This document shows, piece by piece, positions 35,795 to 44,111 of a DNA stretch of 64,000 bases. Each line of letters starts with the position of its first letter. Position 1 is the stretch's first letter. The DNA comes from Bacteroidota bacterium (GTDB lineage Bacteria > Bacteroidota > Bacteroidia > Flavobacteriales > Flavobacteriaceae), in assembly GCA_029557895.1 (NCBI GenBank), contig JAKQHT010000025.1, forward strand, positions 170,862 to 234,861, given 5' to 3'. The translations under genes and the position numbers were made by a program. The notes under the pieces are model-generated. The model did no database searches. It saw only the letters and a program-made list of their open reading frames with translations, and had not been told where the DNA came from.

Positions 35795-37315
35795 TCAGTC
35801 AATCAAGGGATTTTGGGTCATGGCTTCGGGTTTAGGGATTCCCATTAGTTTTAGGATGGTCGGAGCCAAATCGCCCAAAACGCCATTTTTGATGTGTTTC
35901 AGCTCTTTGTCTATCAAAATAATGGGTACCGGATTTGTGGTATGAGCCGTATTGGGTGTGCCATCAGGGTTAACCATTGTTTCACAATTGCCATGATCGG
36001 CGATCAAGAGTGTGGTGTAATTGTTGTCGAGTGCTGTGGTCACCACGTCCTTTACGCAGGCATCGACCGCTTCACAAGCTTTTATTGCAGCTTCCATTAC
36101 CCCTGTATGGCCTACCATATCACCATTGGCAAAATTGAGGCAAACAAAGTCGGCTTCTTGTTTTTGAAGTTCGGGAACCAAGGCATTGCGTAGTTCATAT
36201 GCGCTCATTTCCGGCTTTAGGTCGTAGGTCGCCACTTTAGGTGAATTTCTCAAAATTCGGGTTTCGCCTTCAAAGGGCATTTCCCTGCCTCCAGAGAAAA
36301 AGAAAGTGACGTGTGGGTATTTTTCGGTTTCGGCAATCCGGATTTGTTTTTTTTTGTGCTTTTCAAGGACTTCGCCCAGGGTGTCGTTGAGATTATCTTT
36401 TTCAAAAATAACCTTGATACCCGTAAAAGTGTCGTCATAGTTGGTCATTGTCACATAGTACAGGTTGAGTTTGTGCATATTTTGCTCATGAAAATCCCTT
36501 TGGGTCAGTGCTTCGGTCAATTGTCGGCCTCGGTCAGTCCTGAAATTAAAAAAAACCACCACATCGCCATTTTTGATGGTTGCAACGGGGTTTCCAGATG
36601 CGTTGACCATGATGAGTGGCTTTATGAACTCATCGGTCACATTGTTTTGATAACTTTTTTCGATGGATTTTGTGGCATTATCAGAATGCTCGCCAATGCC
36701 GTTGACCAATGCGTCATAAGCCAGCTTGATCCGTTCAAATCGTTTGTCCCTATCCATAGCGTAGTAACGTCCCATGATGGTGGCAAGCTTGGCATTTTGA
36801 TTTTTTATATGGTCTTGCAGTTCGGTAACAAAACCAATTCCTGATTTAGGATCAACGTCGCGTCCGTCTGTAAACGCGTGTATATAGATGTCTTTTAAGC
36901 CATAAGATTCTGCGGCATCGATCAGTCCAAACAAATGGCCAATATGGGAATGGACGCCACCATCACTCAAAAGGCCCAAAAAGTGTATGGGCTTATTGTT
37001 TGATTTTGCGTACCGAAAGGCATCCATAAGCACGTTCTCTTTGCCCAGGGTCTGGTTTTTGACCGCCAAGTTGATTTTGGCCAGATCTTGATAGACAATG
37101 CGTCCGGCGCCCAAATTCATGTGGCCCACTTCACTGTTGCCCATTTGCCCTTCTGGTAGCCCAACATTTAGGCCGTCTGTGCGCAATGTGGCGTGCGGAT
37201 AACGGTTGTATAGCGAATCGATAAAAGGTGTGTTGGCATTGTCTATGGCCGATACTTTTGGGTTGGGCGATAGTCCCCAGCCGTCTAGGATCATAAGGAT
37301 GACTTTCTTGTCCAT
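35795..37315 (-). CDS. gpmI: 2,3-bisphosphoglycerate-independent phosphoglycerate mutase
   Basis: 506-aa Mn-dependent enzyme interconverting 3- and 2-phosphoglycerate in glycolysis. The catalytic serine lies in MGNSEVGHMNLGAGR. Metal ligands lie in MILDGWG near the N-terminus, FNFRTDRGRQLTEAL, FVCLNFANGDMVGHTG, and LLIADHGNCETM. The length is normal. A TATCTTTG -7 element lies at 37343-37336. It is followed by the HAD-like gene. Confidence 0.97.
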   Translation of the reverse strand: MDKKVILMILDGWGLSPNPKVSAIDNANTPFIDSLYNRYPHATLRTDGLNVGLPEGQMGNSEVGHMNLGAGRIVYQDLAKINLAVKNQTLGKENVLMDAFRYAKSNNKPIHFLGLLSDGGVHSHIGHLFGLIDAAESYGLKDIYIHAFTDGRDVDPKSGIGFVTELQDHIKNQNAKLATIMGRYYAMDRDKRFERIKLAYDALVNGIGEHSDNATKSIEKSYQNNVTDEFIKPLIMVNASGNPVATIKNGDVVVFFNFRTDRGRQLTEALTQRDFHEQNMHKLNLYYVTMTNYDDTFTGIKVIFEKDNLNDTLGEVLEKHKKKQIRIAETEKYPHVTFFFSGGREMPFEGETRILRNSPKVATYDLKPEMSAYELRNALVPELQKQEADFVCLNFANGDMVGHTGVMEAAIKACEAVDACVKDVVTTALDNNYTTLLIADHGNCETMVNPDGTPNTAHTTNPVPIILIDKELKHIKNGVLGDLAPTILKLMGIPKPEAMTQNPLID

Positions 37316-37433
37316 AAAAAGAGTTTTTTCTTCCCCAAAGATAAGGCTATATCAAGAAAATGCATACCAAACTTGTTATAAAAATGGTTTTGTTCTATTG
37401 GTTTCGGGTTGTACAGAATAAATACATAGCGTG

Positions 37434-38141
37434 TTACTTTAAATCTGAAAGGTCGGTGTCCGGAGCTACTTCATATGGGGTTTTGTCATATTCAAAAATA
37501 CGTGCGGAAAGTAGTCCTTTTAGTGTTAGAGTATGGTCGTTCGCCATTAGCCAGCTCCCTTCGCGCAAACCAACGACCGGTTGGGTGTTAAACTTGTGAA
37601 ATTCCTTGATGCGGGTTTCGCGGGTTTCGCCTTTATGGGTGCTGTCCGGATCTGGGTCGAGATAATGTGGATTGATATTGAAAGGCACAACCCCGAGGCT
37701 TTTAAAGCTGGGAGGATAGACAATGGGCATATCGTTGGTGGTGCTAATGGAAAGACCACAGATATTGCTGCCGGCACTGGTGCCAAGGTAAGGAACGCCA
37801 TCGGAAATTGCATCCCGCAATGGCGCCAGAAGGTGGTTTTTGTAAAGTTGGTTGAGCAATAAAAACGTATTGCCGCCGCCAGCAAATATGCCATCGGCCT
37901 TGGCGAGGGCTTCAAGTGGCGCGTGGTGTTCGTGGATACCAGTCACCTTTTTGCCAATTTTTTCAAACGCCTCGGCAACCTTTTTGGTATATTCGTTGTG
38001 CCCGATACCGCTTGGTCTTGCATAAGGGATAAACAGGATTGTTGCAGAGTTGCAAAAAAAGTCCGATAAATCTCCAAAGAGGTATTCAAGGTATCCACTG
38101 CCGTGAACGGTGGACGTACTGGCAAGAAGGAGTTGTTTCAT
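37434..38141 (-). CDS. pepE: dipeptidase E (alpha-aspartyl dipeptidase, peptidase S51)
   Basis: 235-aa serine peptidase that cleaves dipeptides with N-terminal aspartate. The nucleophile serine is in YLGTSAGSNICG and the glutamine amidotransferase-like fold shows in KADGIFAGGGNTFLL and VVGLREGSWL (catalytic-site region). The early STSTVHGSGYLEYLF is the usual N-terminus. It stands 118 bp upstream of the gpmI start region, on the same strand. Confidence 0.9.
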   Translation of the reverse strand: MKQLLLASTSTVHGSGYLEYLFGDLSDFFCNSATILFIPYARPSGIGHNEYTKKVAEAFEKIGKKVTGIHEHHAPLEALAKADGIFAGGGNTFLLLNQLYKNHLLAPLRDAISDGVPYLGTSAGSNICGLSISTTNDMPIVYPPSFKSLGVVPFNINPHYLDPDPDSTHKGETRETRIKEFHKFNTQPVVGLREGSWLMANDHTLTLKGLLSARIFEYDKTPYEVAPDTDLSDLK

Positions 38142-38684
38142 GGTAGTGTTAAATTAAGGTATTAAAGAACCTGTGTTTAACTATAGTTCTTGTGTTAATC
38201 TGTTGTGTAAAATGACTGTGGTTTATGTTGCTTTACAGATATTTCGTTCCGCTCAATTTCATTTTCAGTCTTTTAAGGATATGTCAAAATAACTAAATAA
38301 CATCCGTAGTGCAATATGTTTTTTTCTGCAAATGCACATATATTAATTAAATATTAAAAAATCAAACAATTGCACTAATTTAATTGAATGTAAAGCAATC
38401 AATATATCATTGTCCATAAAAAATTTTATTGTGCATCTGTGGGCAATCAAAATAATTTGATAACCAAAAATTTGTGTTTTAATGGATAATGCACTACGGG
38501 CTAAATAACGAAAATAACCAAAAATCTTTTGCTTTACATTAACCTTTTTGCGTTATTGATTTTTGCCGGACTTCGTTTTTTTTCGTAAATTTAATCGTTA
38601 GCACGGTTATGGGAAAGTTTATGATGATTTTAAGAATTATCACGGAAAAATAGGTTAGTTTAGGTATCAGAAATTCAACATTGG
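38142..38684. other. AT-rich gap without genes
   Basis: Very AT-rich interval between pepE and the 38685 gene. Runs such as ATTAATTAAATATTAAAAA around 38343 and many stops are present. No RNA gene or repeat recognised. It must hold divergent promoters; I could not place them with confidence. Confidence 0.4.
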
Positions 38685-39503
38685 ATGAAGCAAGCATTAC
38701 TTTTCATTTTTCTTTTTTCTTTAGCAATTGTTGCCCGTTCCCAAGACATCAAAAGGGTGGAGATTTCGGGAAAAATCGTTGTCAATAGCGAAGACTTGGA
38801 AAACGTTACCATATACAACACCTCGTCCAATAAGGGCTCGCTGACCGACGCCGATGGAAAATTCAAGATAGATGTGGCACTTAACGATATCATCGAGGTT
38901 CGTGCCTTGCAGTTTCAAGAGTTTACCTTTACCATCGACCAAAACATTATCGATACCAAAAAAGCAACCGTTTTTCTTGTCGAAAAGGTAAACAGGCTCA
39001 ACGAAGTTGTCATTTTGCCCTACGACCTTACCGGAAACCTATTGGTCGATATGGAACGTGTCAAAACGTTTAACCCCGATATGAATGCATTTTTCTTTGG
39101 TATCAATGATATAGGGACATATAAATTTGCAGATGATTACCAGTCCAAGGTAGAAAATATAGCCATGACCCAATCGGGCCAGAACATTCAATATGGTGCC
39201 AACATTCTGGGAATTGTACATGGCCTGTTGAAACCGATTTTTAAATCAAAACGTGGCAATGCATCCGGACAAGATAAAAGCAATATAGAAAATGAGGATG
39301 TCACAACAAGTAGTTTGCGGGATTATTACAGCACTCATTTCATTGCCGATAATTTTGGTATCCCAAAAGAAAAAATTGATGATTTTGTGAATTTTGTAGA
39401 AATAAAAGGGGTAGATTATTCACTGCTCGAAAGAGGTAAGGAAATGGAATTTTTAGAATTTTTGACGCAAAAAAGCAGGGAATTTCTAAATGAAAAGAAT
39501 TAA
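38685..39503 (+). CDS. exported CarboxypepD_reg-like domain protein (function unknown)
   Basis: 272-aa protein with a Sec signal peptide (MKQALLFIFLFSLAIVARSQ). Residues about 25-110 form the carboxypeptidase regulatory-like beta-sandwich domain (VEISGKIVVNSEDLENVTIYNTSSNKGSLTDADGKFKI, then VALNDIIEVRALQFQEF), the module also found at the N-termini of TonB-dependent receptors. The C-terminal 150 residues have no recognised fold. The last residues (ERGKEMEFLEFLTQKSREFLNEKN) are helical and basic. It might be an accessory of surface complexes. No transport or enzymatic motif. Confidence 0.7.
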   Translation: MKQALLFIFLFSLAIVARSQDIKRVEISGKIVVNSEDLENVTIYNTSSNKGSLTDADGKFKIDVALNDIIEVRALQFQEFTFTIDQNIIDTKKATVFLVEKVNRLNEVVILPYDLTGNLLVDMERVKTFNPDMNAFFFGINDIGTYKFADDYQSKVENIAMTQSGQNIQYGANILGIVHGLLKPIFKSKRGNASGQDKSNIENEDVTTSSLRDYYSTHFIADNFGIPKEKIDDFVNFVEIKGVDYSLLERGKEMEFLEFLTQKSREFLNEKN

Positions 39504-39855
39504 AGAAACATTAGATATTAGCAAAAAAAGGATGCGCAATAAACAGATTGCATGCACAAAAAAGCAGTAATCATCCGCACGAAAACGTATTGGCGTTTTA
39601 TTATGCCAAAGGCTCAAAAAGCATAAATTATGATCGCATTGATTGTTGGGTTGTTGGAGATTGAAACACCATTGCGCAATTCGTTATGGCTACACTTTCG
39701 ATGATGTAAACTTTGCATAACCTTTGTCACGTGCCAAAAAACCGAAGAAGACCCTCGTGCAACGATACTTGGTCAAAAAATACCGACATGGTAACTATGA
39801 GGTAAGGAGAACGAAGAATCGATGTCGTATAATTTTTTGAATTGTCTATACTCAC
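39504..39855. other. gene-free interval upstream of tatA
   Basis: About 350 bp without a credible gene. A short hairpin AAAACG-TATTGG-CGTTTT (39582-39599) is a weak candidate terminator after the 38685 gene. The rest has scattered stops and no recognised element apart from the tatA promoter at its end. Confidence 0.35.
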
Positions 39856-39863
39856 TATATTTG
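39856..39863 (+). promoter_or_regulatory. -7 element immediately upstream of tatA (possible leaderless start)
   Basis: TATATTTG followed by CA ends 4 bp before the ATG at 39868. With the usual 6-8 bp spacing, transcription would start at or within the start codon, implying a leaderless mRNA or a more distal promoter. Confidence 0.5.
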
Positions 39864-39867
39864 CAAT

Positions 39868-40161
39868 ATGAATTTGACAGCAACATTATTGTTCATAGGT
39901 ACCGGCGAGATAATCTTTATCCTTTTTGTGGTGGTCATGGTGTTTGGTGCTGACAAAATCCCTGAAGTTGCAAGAGGCTTGGGCAAAGGCATGCGCCAAT
40001 TGCGTGATGCTACCAACGATATCAAGGGAGAAATAACCAAAGGTATCAACCAAGTAGATGTTAAAGACGATGTTACCAAAAACATTACCGGCGAAATCAA
40101 CAAAATTAAGGACGACCTTGAAGATTTTACGGGTTCCATAAAAAGGGGCAATCGCAGTTAA
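39868..40161 (+). CDS. tatA: Sec-independent translocase protein TatA
   Basis: 97-aa Tat pore-forming subunit. It has one N-terminal helix (GTGEIIFILFVVVMVFGADK), the hallmark FGxDKIPEVARGLGKGMRQLRD amphipathic helix, and a charged C-terminal tail. The annotation as TatA/Hcf106 rests on this pattern. The 3' end overlaps the O-methyltransferase gene by 4 bp (convergent). No tatC is in the window. Confidence 0.93.
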   Translation: MNLTATLLFIGTGEIIFILFVVVMVFGADKIPEVARGLGKGMRQLRDATNDIKGEITKGINQVDVKDDVTKNITGEINKIKDDLEDFTGSIKRGNRS

Positions 40162-40802
40162 CGTTTCCTGCTAACGGTCAATCCGTCCCTGATGGGTAGA
40201 ATAATGGTTTCAATGCGGTTATCGTTTTTGAGCAGTTGATTGTATTCCAATAAAGCTTTTGTGGACCTATCAGAATCTTTGACCACTTCTAAAATTTTCC
40301 CACTCCAAAGTACATTGTCCGAAAGAATAAGGCCACCAGGTCTCACTTTTTCGATTACCAAATGGAAATATCTGGCATAGTTCTCTTTATCGGCATCAAT
40401 GAATACCAAATCAAAGACAAATGGCAAAGTTGGGATGATTTCCAGAGCGTTTCCCAAGTGTTGGTGGATTTGTTTTCCATAATCAGATATGTCAAAATAT
40501 TTCCGCTGAAAATCAAATAGTTCTTCGTTGTTGTCAATGGTATGCAGTGAGCCGCCTTTTTGCAGCCCTTCTGCAAGGCACAGAGCCGAATACCCCGTGT
40601 AGGTGCCAATTTCCAAAATGTATTTTGGGTTGACCAGTTTGGATATCAGGCCCAGCACACGGCCTTGGTAGTGGCCGCTCAACATACGCGGCTGCAATAT
40701 TTTTTGGTGCGTTTCGCGGTTGAGTAACTGCAACAGTTCCGGTTCGTTTTCAGAATGTGCTTCGAGGTACTGTTCCAATCGTTCGGAAATGAAATGTGAC
40801 AT
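40158..40802 (-). CDS. O-methyltransferase (caffeoyl-CoA O-methyltransferase family)
   Basis: 214-aa SAM-dependent O-methyltransferase from the ATG at 40802 (MSHFISERLEQYLEAH). Family blocks are PRMLSGHYQGRVLGLISKL, ILEIGTYTGYSALCLAEGL, FDLVFIDADKENYARYF and RPGGLILSDNVLWSG, with the DADK metal-binding site. Bacterial members act on catechols or on hydroxy-aromatic metabolites; the substrate here is unknown. A frame from 40889 would add 29 atypical residues. It is upstream of nothing obvious and its 3' end meets tatA. Confidence 0.9.
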   Translation of the reverse strand: MSHFISERLEQYLEAHSENEPELLQLLNRETHQKILQPRMLSGHYQGRVLGLISKLVNPKYILEIGTYTGYSALCLAEGLQKGGSLHTIDNNEELFDFQRKYFDISDYGKQIHQHLGNALEIIPTLPFVFDLVFIDADKENYARYFHLVIEKVRPGGLILSDNVLWSGKILEVVKDSDRSTKALLEYNQLLKNDNRIETIILPIRDGLTVSRKR

Positions 40803-40988
40803 GTCTAAAAGTTGTGTTTGGGTTTTATCTGGTTGAGCCCTACTAGCGCTCCCAAGGTTTTGTAAATAGGGTCGCAGACGATGTTTCACCTGTTTTTTTG
40901 GGATGTGAGTCTTTTAGCATTCCACCAAAATAGACAATAAATCATATTTTACCATTTGCCAATGCCAAACAATACTTCACCGCCCCAT

Positions 40989-42074
40989 TCAACCTAAAAT
41001 TCTGTTAATCAATTTTTTCTTTTCGGCCTCATCATCACCGCACAGCCATCGAATGACGTTGTCTTCCCACATGGCGTCGCGCTCGTCTTCGGTAATGATT
41101 TTTTGTTCTATGGCCAGATCGAGGATTTTGCCAGGATAGGATGATTGTTTGGCACTTTCCATTTCGCCCAATGGGTAAGGGTCATCCAGCCCCATGATGA
41201 CCTGTTTTGAAGTTTGGTTTTTTATCAACAATTGCAGCGAACCGGTATCATGCACCAAAGTGTCAAAAAAAATGTTCTTGTGTCCCACGGCTTTTCTTGG
41301 ATGTACTTTGCCTTCAAACAAATCGTGACGGCCGTCAAAACCCTGGATGCGCCTGCCCAGATTGATTTGCGCCAACTGTCCGCCGTGGGCAAAGCACACG
41401 CGCATGTTGGGATATTTTTCGTAGTAACCATTGAGTGTCAAGAAGTGGTAAGCATCGGCACACTGGGCCAGCATCCATATAAGGTGGAAACGCCAGGCCG
41501 TATTTTGGAGCTTGATGAATTTTTCCCCATCATAAGGATGGATTTCCACCGCCAGATTGTACTTGTCGGCCAGTTCAAAAATGGGTTCATTTTCTTCGTC
41601 AAAGATACAGCGCCAAGTTCCTATAGTGTCCATATAATGTGTTGGGAGACACAACAAACGCATATCAAGCTCCTCCACGCAACGTTGGATTTCCCATTCG
41701 GCACCCCTTACAAAACCGGGATGTACCACGAATCCACAGGTAAATTTGCTCGGATTTTCTTTTTGGATGCGGGCATTGAAATCGTTCTGGAAGCGAAGTG
41801 CTTGCTTCATTTCTTCCAACCGAAGCCCATTGCCGTACAATTGAGACAAGTTCAGCACTACGGCATGGTCTATCTTGAAGCGCTCCATCCATTCCAGCTT
41901 TTCGTTGAGGAAGAAGCTCGAATCGGTAACGGGTCTGCTCCAGTCTTTTTGGAGCATGAATTTTCGATCCTTGTCCACCCAGAAAATCCCTTTGTCTTTC
42001 ATAAACTGTGGAATTTCTTCTGGATAGGGGAGCAAGTGCGAATGGCCGTTTATTCGTAATTTGGGTCTTTCCAT
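40989..42074 (-). CDS. 2-amino-3-carboxymuconate-6-semialdehyde decarboxylase (ACMSD)
   Basis: Zn-dependent amidohydrolase-superfamily decarboxylase (361 aa) turning 2-amino-3-carboxymuconate semialdehyde into 2-aminomuconate semialdehyde in kynurenine/3-hydroxyanthranilate breakdown. Visible metal ligands are HSHLLPYP (His11, His13), a histidine in AVEIHPYDG, one in CFAHGGQLAQI, and the aspartate in GLDDPYPLGE. Its length is typical. The gene lies 26 bp downstream of the dioxygenase gene that makes its substrate. The two-enzyme pairing makes the assignment strong. Confidence 0.93.
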   Translation of the reverse strand: MERPKLRINGHSHLLPYPEEIPQFMKDKGIFWVDKDRKFMLQKDWSRPVTDSSFFLNEKLEWMERFKIDHAVVLNLSQLYGNGLRLEEMKQALRFQNDFNARIQKENPSKFTCGFVVHPGFVRGAEWEIQRCVEELDMRLLCLPTHYMDTIGTWRCIFDEENEPIFELADKYNLAVEIHPYDGEKFIKLQNTAWRFHLIWMLAQCADAYHFLTLNGYYEKYPNMRVCFAHGGQLAQINLGRRIQGFDGRHDLFEGKVHPRKAVGHKNIFFDTLVHDTGSLQLLIKNQTSKQVIMGLDDPYPLGEMESAKQSSYPGKILDLAIEQKIITEDERDAMWEDNVIRWLCGDDEAEKKKLINRILG

Positions 42075-42100
42075 TTTAGGTGCTAAACTGCTTTCTGTTA

Positions 42101-42634
42101 CTATTTTACGTCTATTTTTTTAGGAGGTTCCATGGTTTTTCCACAATGCTTGCAAGTGCGTTTCTCTTTATCGCCATAATACCTGTCAAAAATAACTGGC
42201 ATATCTGTTTCGATATTATCCAAAGGAAATTCTTCACGGTACAACAATTCGTCGCAGCCTTCGCAGTACCATTCCAGAGCATCGTTCACGCCTTCCGGAC
42301 GTGGATATTCTATTACCAAGCCCACCGTGTCTGCCTTTCGCTGTGGCGAGTGCGGCACTTTGGGGGGCAATAGATAGATGTCCCCTTCCTTAATGTGGAC
42401 GTCCTCGGGTTTGCCATTGTTCATAATCCTCAAGACCATATCGCCCTCCAACTGGTAGAAAAATTCAGGAGTTTCGTTGTAGTGGTAATCCTTTCGGCTG
42501 TTTGGCCCGCCAACTACCATCACAATATAATCGCCGTTGGGCCAGACACATTTGTTGCCCACGGGCGGTTTCAACAAATGGCGGTTTTCATCAATCCATT
42601 TCTTAAAATTCAGGGGTGATACTAAATTGCTCAT
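42101..42634 (-). CDS. 3-hydroxyanthranilate 3,4-dioxygenase
   Basis: 177-aa cupin dioxygenase (HAAO/NbaC type) that opens the ring of 3-hydroxyanthranilate to give ACMS. Fe(II) ligands can be read as the His in DYHYNETPEFFY, the Glu of that segment, and the His of PPKVPHSPQR. The C-terminal half has the rubredoxin-like second metal site of bacterial enzymes, EWYCEGCDELLYRE and RTCKHCGKTM. It is cytoplasmic. It begins 186 bp after the SDR gene on the same strand, a gap with no recognised gene. Confidence 0.95.
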   Translation of the reverse strand: MSNLVSPLNFKKWIDENRHLLKPPVGNKCVWPNGDYIVMVVGGPNSRKDYHYNETPEFFYQLEGDMVLRIMNNGKPEDVHIKEGDIYLLPPKVPHSPQRKADTVGLVIEYPRPEGVNDALEWYCEGCDELLYREEFPLDNIETDMPVIFDRYYGDKEKRTCKHCGKTMEPPKKIDVK

Positions 42635-42820
42635 TTTCTGTATATTTTGGGCGTGTCCCTATCGGGTCGGGCTTTCGGTAGTCGCTTTTAGTTTTTAAGA
42701 AAAAACAAAAGAGCTCCAACAGTACCTCAATCCCTCACGCAGATTAATTTTGAATTAAAAATACATATAAAACAGCAAACCAAAAAGCCTTCGCTCTTGG
42801 TTCTTGCATCTTTGTCGTTT

Positions 42821-43615
42821 TTAGAGCGATTTTGTGCGTCCACCATCCACAGGAAGATTGATCCCATTGATATAACTTGCACATTCGCTTGCCAAAAAAG
42901 TAATGGCGTAGGCCAGTTCCTCCGGTTTGGCAAAACGCTTTGCAGGAACCGCCTGCATCATGTCGTTGGCCGCTTCGTCTTCTGACATTCCTGTCTTTGC
43001 CGATTTGTTTTTGATGATTTCCGTAAGACGCTCCGTTCCTGTTGCGCCGGGCAGGACATTATTTACCGTGATGCCATATTGCCCAAGTTCATTTGCCAAG
43101 GTCTTGCTCCAATTGGCCACCGCACCCCTAATGGTATTGCTCACGCCAAGTCCGTCCAACGGTTGCTTTACCGATGTTGAAATCACATTGATGATTCTTC
43201 CGTAACCCTCGCGTTTCATAAACGGTGCCACGGTTTGAACCAATATATGGTTGCATTTTAAATGTTGGGTAAATGCATTTTCAAATTCATCTAATTGGGC
43301 TGAAAAAACGGGACCGCCTTTTGGGCCTCCAGAATTATTTACCAAAATGTGAAAACCGAAATCTTCCTCGTGACGATTTTTGATGAAAAAAGCGACTTTT
43401 AGCCCCAATTCCTCCGGGTTTGAGAAATCGGCAACTATGTAACTGTGGTTTTCTGGGTTGGGCAGTTCTGACAAAACTTGTTTTAGTTTGTCTTCGTTTC
43501 TGGCTATCAACGTAACCTTGGCACCCTCATTGGCCAATTGGATGGCCGTAGCTTTACCAATGCCGGCGGTACTTCCGCATACCAATGCATTTTTATTGTT
43601 TAAGTTCAAATTCAT
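42821..43615 (-). CDS. SDR-family protein without the YxxxK catalytic pair
   Basis: 264-aa short-chain dehydrogenase/reductase. The NAD(P) motif is STAGIGKA (residues about 15-22; leading segment CGSTAGIG). NNSGG (93-97) replaces the NNAG sequence, and IINVISTSV (141-149) is the catalytic-Ser region. At the YxxxK position there is Ser159-Asn-Thr-Ile-Arg163 followed by GAV, so Tyr and Lys are both replaced. Such SNxxR variants form a known atypical SDR subgroup, so redox activity is uncertain. It lies between the GNAT and dioxygenase genes of the kynurenine cluster and starts 1 bp after the GNAT stop. Confidence 0.88.
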   Translation of the reverse strand: MNLNLNNKNALVCGSTAGIGKATAIQLANEGAKVTLIARNEDKLKQVLSELPNPENHSYIVADFSNPEELGLKVAFFIKNRHEEDFGFHILVNNSGGPKGGPVFSAQLDEFENAFTQHLKCNHILVQTVAPFMKREGYGRIINVISTSVKQPLDGLGVSNTIRGAVANWSKTLANELGQYGITVNNVLPGATGTERLTEIIKNKSAKTGMSEDEAANDMMQAVPAKRFAKPEELAYAITFLASECASYINGINLPVDGGRTKSL

Positions 43616-43616
43616 T

Positions 43617-44057
43617 TTATTGGTGTATTTCTTTTGCTCTGTCGCTTAATTTTTCCATTATTCTGGAGGGGTTTTTTATAGTGCCAAAGCCAAATTTGCT
43701 GTATAGGGAATGAGCATCTATGGTGGCAAGCATCCATTTGTCTATATATTTAATGGGCTCATGGGCCATTATCTCATTGATGAGCAATTTAGAATAACCG
43801 TTGCCCCGATAGGGTTCAAGAACAAAAACATCCATCAAATAGGCAAAAAACACATGATCGGTAAGGACTCTTGCAAACGCTATTTGTTTACCATTATTGA
43901 ATAGCCCAAAATTTAGTGTGTTTGCCAATGCTTTTTGTTGTTCTTCAAAAGTTCTGGATTTGCCCCAATAACTTTGCTTTATGAACCTAAAGATGGTATC
44001 CACATCCATGTCCTTTCTGTCTGCCGAAAAAAAAATACCAGATTGTACTTCTTTCAT
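43617..44057 (-). CDS. GNAT-family N-acetyltransferase
   Basis: 146-aa acetyltransferase. The acetyl-CoA-binding segment is LMDVFVLEPYRGNGYSKLLINEIM (motif A, with RGNGYS in place of R/QxxGxG/A). The C-terminal half has DAHSLYSKFGFG (motif B, Tyr near the end). The substrate is unknown; its position inside a kynurenine-degradation cluster could imply a small-molecule amine or simply co-regulation. It starts 54 bp after the dehydrogenase stop. Confidence 0.82.
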   Translation of the reverse strand: MKEVQSGIFFSADRKDMDVDTIFRFIKQSYWGKSRTFEEQQKALANTLNFGLFNNGKQIAFARVLTDHVFFAYLMDVFVLEPYRGNGYSKLLINEIMAHEPIKYIDKWMLATIDAHSLYSKFGFGTIKNPSRIMEKLSDRAKEIHQ

Positions 44058-44111
44058 GATAATGGTTGTATTTAGAATCGATTGACAGGATGTTGGCCTT
44101 GATTCTTGGTT

